Below are positions 61,064-64,000 of a DNA stretch of 64,000 nt, one piece after another. The stretch's first letter is position 1. Every line of letters starts with the position of its first letter. Under the pieces are notes generated by a model. It searched no databases. It worked only from the letters and a program-made list of their open reading frames with translations, and was not told the origin of the DNA. Location: assembly GCF_024701375.2 (NCBI RefSeq), contig NZ_CP113910.1:124001-188000 (forward strand). Reading direction: 5' to 3'. The position numbers and the translations under genes are program-made. This stretch comes from Streptomyces sp. KMM 9044. Lineage in GTDB: Bacteria > Actinomycetota > Actinomycetes > Streptomycetales > Streptomycetaceae.

Positions 61064-64000
61064 CTAGAGTTGTGCACCGGTCTTTTCCGCCTGTTCGACC
61101 AGTCGGACCAGCTCGACCCGGGAGCGGACGCCGAGCGTGGCGAAGACGTTGCGCAGGTGGTAGTCCACGGTGCGGGTGCTGACGGACAGGCTCAGCGCCA
61201 CCTCCCGGTTGGTGGCCCCTTCCGCGACGCACCGTGCGATCCGCAGTTGCTGCGGGGTCAGCCGGGACAGGCCGCGCGCGCCGTGCCGGGACGCTTCGCC
61301 CGTTCCCGGCCCGTTCGGCGCCACGCCGTTGGCGCGCAGTTCCGCGGCCGTCTGGTGTGCCCAGAGCTGCGCGCCGCAGCGCTCGAAGTCGGCCAGCGCT
61401 TCCCCGAGCCGGGCGCGGGCTTCTCGCAGTCTGCGCCGGCGGCGCAGCCACTTGCCGTGCAGCAGTCCGGTACGGGCCCGTTCGAAGTCGCCGAACGTCT
61501 CGTCGTGCCGGTCCAGGGCGCGCAGGTACAGCTCGTCGGCGTCCTCCGGTGCGGCCAGCAGGGCGCGGCAGCGCAGTAGCTGGGCGGGGGCCTGCGGGTC
61601 GGCACCGCTGCCGGCCCACAGCTCGAACTCCTCGACCACCGCGCGGGCGTGCTCGGGCCGCCCGGCCAGTGCGGCGGCCTCCACGAAGCAGGGGACGGCG
61701 AGCATCCACACCGCGAAGTGGCCGCGCCGCGCGCCGGGACGGACCAGCGGGCCGAGCCGGTCGGCAGCCGCCTCGGGGCGGCCCGCACCCAGATCGGCGC
61801 GGGCCGCCGCCCACTGGGCGAGCAGGGCTGCCTGGGCCAGGCCGTGCCGGCGGGCCGTGGTGAGCGCCGCCGTCGCGTGCTCGGTGACGCGCGTCCGGTC
61901 GCTCTCAATCGATGCCGCCAGCGCCAGTACGGCGTGGTGGTGGGCGGCCGTGTTCCGCTGTCCGGCCCGGCGCGCGGCACGCAGCCCCTCCTCGGCGTGG
62001 GTACGGGCCAGTTGGTGGCAGCCTGCGCGCAGCTCGGCGTAGGCCAGGTACTCCAGGGCTCGCGGTTCCAGGGACGCGGCGCCCAGCGTGCGTGCCGCCG
62101 CCAGGGCCCGTGCTCCGGCCCGGCGGGCGGCGGCGACGTCGCCGAGCATGAGGGCTGCTGCGGCCGACCGCAGCAGCCGTTCGGGCTCGGTGGCGGGACG
62201 GCCCCGGTCCACCACGCGGGTCAGCGGGTCGGCAGCGAGGTCGAACCGCCCCAGCAGCACGGCGCGCATGCCGTCCCGGTGGTCGCGGAGCAGGGCGGGC
62301 AGGGAAGCGGAGGGCCGCGCCGGGACGGTGCCGTGGCGGGCAGGGCCGCCCCGGGATGCCTCCCGTGCCGGCGTCTCCTGCGGACCCGTCGTGGTCGCAG
62401 CCGCGGCACGGGGATCGAGCGCCCCCGCGACGGCGGGACAGGCGGAGGCGTCATCGTGGGTGAGAGCCCGGAGACAGGCCTGCCGGTCGCCGGCGGCCCA
62501 GGCCGCGTCCGCCGCGCCGAGGACCGCCGCGTCGGCCTCCGCCGGGCTCGGGCCCGCCAGGATGCGGGCTGCGAGCAGGAAGGACTCGCGGGCGTCGTCG
62601 ACCGGGCCGTCGGCCAGGAGCACTCTGCCCCGGAGCAGTTCGGCGCGGCCACGTACCGGTGCCGGTGCCGGCCGGCTTCCGGCGGCGTCGAGCAGGCGCA
62701 GTGCCCCGCGCGGATACCCGGCGAGGAGAGCCTGTTGGGCGGCGGCTGTGTACCGCAGTGCCCGCTGCGCGTCGTCCGGCGTCAGTTCGGCGGCCCGCAC
62801 CTGCGCCGTACGACGCAGGGAGGACGGTATGCCGGAGGTCAGGTCGGTGACCGCGCGCTCAAGTCGGGTGGCCAGGGCCGCGTCGGGGCCGAGGACGGTC
62901 CATGAGAGGTGCAGCAGTGCGGGCACGCCATGCGGGTCGGGGTGCGCCGCGGCCAGCGCGCGGTGCGCGGCGCGGCGGCGTTCGGACGGCGCACCGGCGT
63001 ACACCGCCCTGCCGAGCAACGGGCTGCGGAACCGGAGCCGGCCCTCGGAGACCGTGACCAGCTCGGGCTCCTTCGGCGGCTCGGACGGTTCGGGCGGTCC
63101 GTCGTCCTCCCGGCCGCCGTAGCCGCTCGTCGCCCGCCGTACGAGTGCGGCCTCGGCATCCTCCTCCCCCGTGGCACGCATCGCCGCGGCGACGGCCAGC
63201 AACAGGCCAGCCCGATCGGGCTGTCGGCCGCTCAGGCATCCGCCCGCGACAGCGGTCAGCGTCACGGCGTCGGCCAGAGGGCGGGGCAACGCGTGGTCGC
63301 CTCGGAGCTGGGCCGGCGAGAGGCGGTGGGCCAGGGCCAGCAGCAGCGCGGGATTGCCCTGCGCCTCGGTCACCAACTCGTCGCGGACGACCGGGTCGAC
63401 CGCGCCGTCCGTCAGATCGTGCAGCAGACCCGCCGCGTCCCCGGGCGTGAGCGGGGCGAGCTCCAGTACCGGAAGCCCCTCCAGTTCCTTTCCCACGGGC
63501 TGGTGTCCGGGCACGCTGACGAGCAGACCCACCCGGTGGACGCCGTCCGCCGCGTGCACGCACGCCGCCGCCCGGCCCAGCGCCGCGCGCGAGGCGGTGT
63601 CCCACAGGTGCGCGTCGTCCACGCACACCAACAGGGGCGATCGGGCGGACGCCGCCCGCATGATGTCCAGGAGCACCTCCCCGCCCGCCGTGCCCTCGCC
63701 AAGGACGCGCCCGGCGTGACCGGCGGCGCGCAGCAGGGTGCGCAGACCACTGTGGGGCTGCGGAGACCAGGTCGGTTCGGTGCGGACGTGCCACACCGGT
63801 CCGGCGTGGAAGGAGCGTGCCGCGAACTCCAGGAAGGCCGTACGACCGCCGCCGGGTTCGCCGGTCACGACGCGGGCACCGCCGTCGGTGCGCAGTCCGT
63901 CCAGCAGCGCGGCGAGCGCCTGCCGGCGAGGTCCCGCGCGGTACCGGAGCGGAGCGGGTCCACGGATCGTCTGTCCGGTCATTTCCACGACGTTACTCAC
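61064..64000 (-). CDS. LuxR-family regulator with AAA domain (LAL type)
   Basis: At least 978 residues; GTG at 64000 is at the window edge, ATG 63982 is an alternative, and the true start may lie outside. N-terminal AAA_16 ATPase: Walker A reads GEPGGGRT, with Arg in place of the catalytic Lys, and Walker B LLVCVDDAHLWD. A TPR-like middle (500-850) and a C-terminal LuxR HTH (LTPQQLRIARCVAEGATNRE, VALSLSVSTRTVDYHLRNVF) follow. Large LAL regulators often control secondary metabolism, but no cluster is seen in this window. Confidence 0.85.
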   Translation of the reverse strand: MSNVVEMTGQTIRGPAPLRYRAGPRRQALAALLDGLRTDGGARVVTGEPGGGRTAFLEFAARSFHAGPVWHVRTEPTWSPQPHSGLRTLLRAAGHAGRVLGEGTAGGEVLLDIMRAASARSPLLVCVDDAHLWDTASRAALGRAAACVHAADGVHRVGLLVSVPGHQPVGKELEGLPVLELAPLTPGDAAGLLHDLTDGAVDPVVRDELVTEAQGNPALLLALAHRLSPAQLRGDHALPRPLADAVTLTAVAGGCLSGRQPDRAGLLLAVAAAMRATGEEDAEAALVRRATSGYGGREDDGPPEPSEPPKEPELVTVSEGRLRFRSPLLGRAVYAGAPSERRRAAHRALAAAHPDPHGVPALLHLSWTVLGPDAALATRLERAVTDLTSGIPSSLRRTAQVRAAELTPDDAQRALRYTAAAQQALLAGYPRGALRLLDAAGSRPAPAPVRGRAELLRGRVLLADGPVDDARESFLLAARILAGPSPAEADAAVLGAADAAWAAGDRQACLRALTHDDASACPAVAGALDPRAAAATTTGPQETPAREASRGGPARHGTVPARPSASLPALLRDHRDGMRAVLLGRFDLAADPLTRVVDRGRPATEPERLLRSAAAALMLGDVAAARRAGARALAAARTLGAASLEPRALEYLAYAELRAGCHQLARTHAEEGLRAARRAGQRNTAAHHHAVLALAASIESDRTRVTEHATAALTTARRHGLAQAALLAQWAAARADLGAGRPEAAADRLGPLVRPGARRGHFAVWMLAVPCFVEAAALAGRPEHARAVVEEFELWAGSGADPQAPAQLLRCRALLAAPEDADELYLRALDRHDETFGDFERARTGLLHGKWLRRRRRLREARARLGEALADFERCGAQLWAHQTAAELRANGVAPNGPGTGEASRHGARGLSRLTPQQLRIARCVAEGATNREVALSLSVSTRTVDYHLRNVFATLGVRSRVELVRLVEQAEKTGAQL

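Noticed and set aside
61064..64000. LuxR regulator as evidence of a biosynthetic cluster in the window
   Set aside because: No polyketide, peptide or terpene synthase genes are present here.

Overview
The window reads as a piece of a Streptomyces chromosome. The DNA is very GC-rich with GTG and ATG starts, and several gene types are typical of the genus: a cvn conservon, a SpoIIE/PAS/GAF phosphatase, a DUF574 methyltransferase, snapalysin, and sugar importers without their own ATPase. The density of broken genes and mobile-element remnants suggests a chromosome arm or other accessory region. That placement is inference.

Layout. 0-5 kb: Spo0M-like protein, a small stress membrane protein, TerD, then a minus-strand WYL regulator / methyltransferase / GNAT operon whose last gene is broken. 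4.8-7.1 kb: an IS3-family element next to remnants of a second transposon. 7.4-11.3 kb: a five-gene conservon (kinase-like ATPase, roadblock, DUF742, GTPase, P450 without the ExxR motif). 11.7-17.8 kb: RidA, an endonuclease/exonuclease/phosphatase-family protein, two SpoIIE-type phosphatases and an orphan VapB-like protein. 18-19.5 kb: a heavily frameshifted metallophosphoesterase. 19.8-20.5 kb: a CBS-BON protein. 20.5-27.6 kb: a sugar importer with GH1 beta-glucosidase, divergent from a GH31 alpha-xylosidase; together they fit uptake and trimming of xyloglucan-type oligosaccharides. 27.8-36.4 kb: a DUF574 methyltransferase, then a LacI regulator with twin operators, a second sugar importer, GH42 beta-galactosidase and a truncated GH30, which suggests (beta-1,6-)galactan use. 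37-41.4 kb: a secreted phospholipase A2 and an iron-boxed siderophore importer. 41.6-50 kb: small proteins, MsrA, AraC/glyoxalase remnants, a UvrA-like ATPase, protease remnants and snapalysin. 50.3-57 kb: an aldo-keto reductase, a small MSMEG_6728-type protein and a complete branched-chain amino-acid-type ABC operon. 57.2-64 kb: a MerR regulator divergent from a broken erythromycin esterase, a PucR-like regulator and a large LuxR regulator that reaches the window edge.

The most unusual feature is a pair of small transposable elements (MITE-like, about 140 bp, ends GACTCTGCTGC) found at 43.2-43.5 kb and again, inverted, at 59.1-59.4 kb. At both places a type A and a type B element sit side by side and share the same local 6-bp target repeat three times (GGGACC; CTCCTC). 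B lies at opposite ends of A in the two loci, so B seems to have inserted beside A twice independently. The 59-kb pair disrupts the erythromycin esterase gene.

About a dozen genes are broken or truncated (GNAT, metallophosphoesterase, GH30, TauE/SafE, VWA, AhpD-like, glyoxalase, S1 protease, erythromycin esterase, two transposon genes). Some single-base frameshifts could be sequencing errors. The deletion junctions and element insertions cannot be explained that way.
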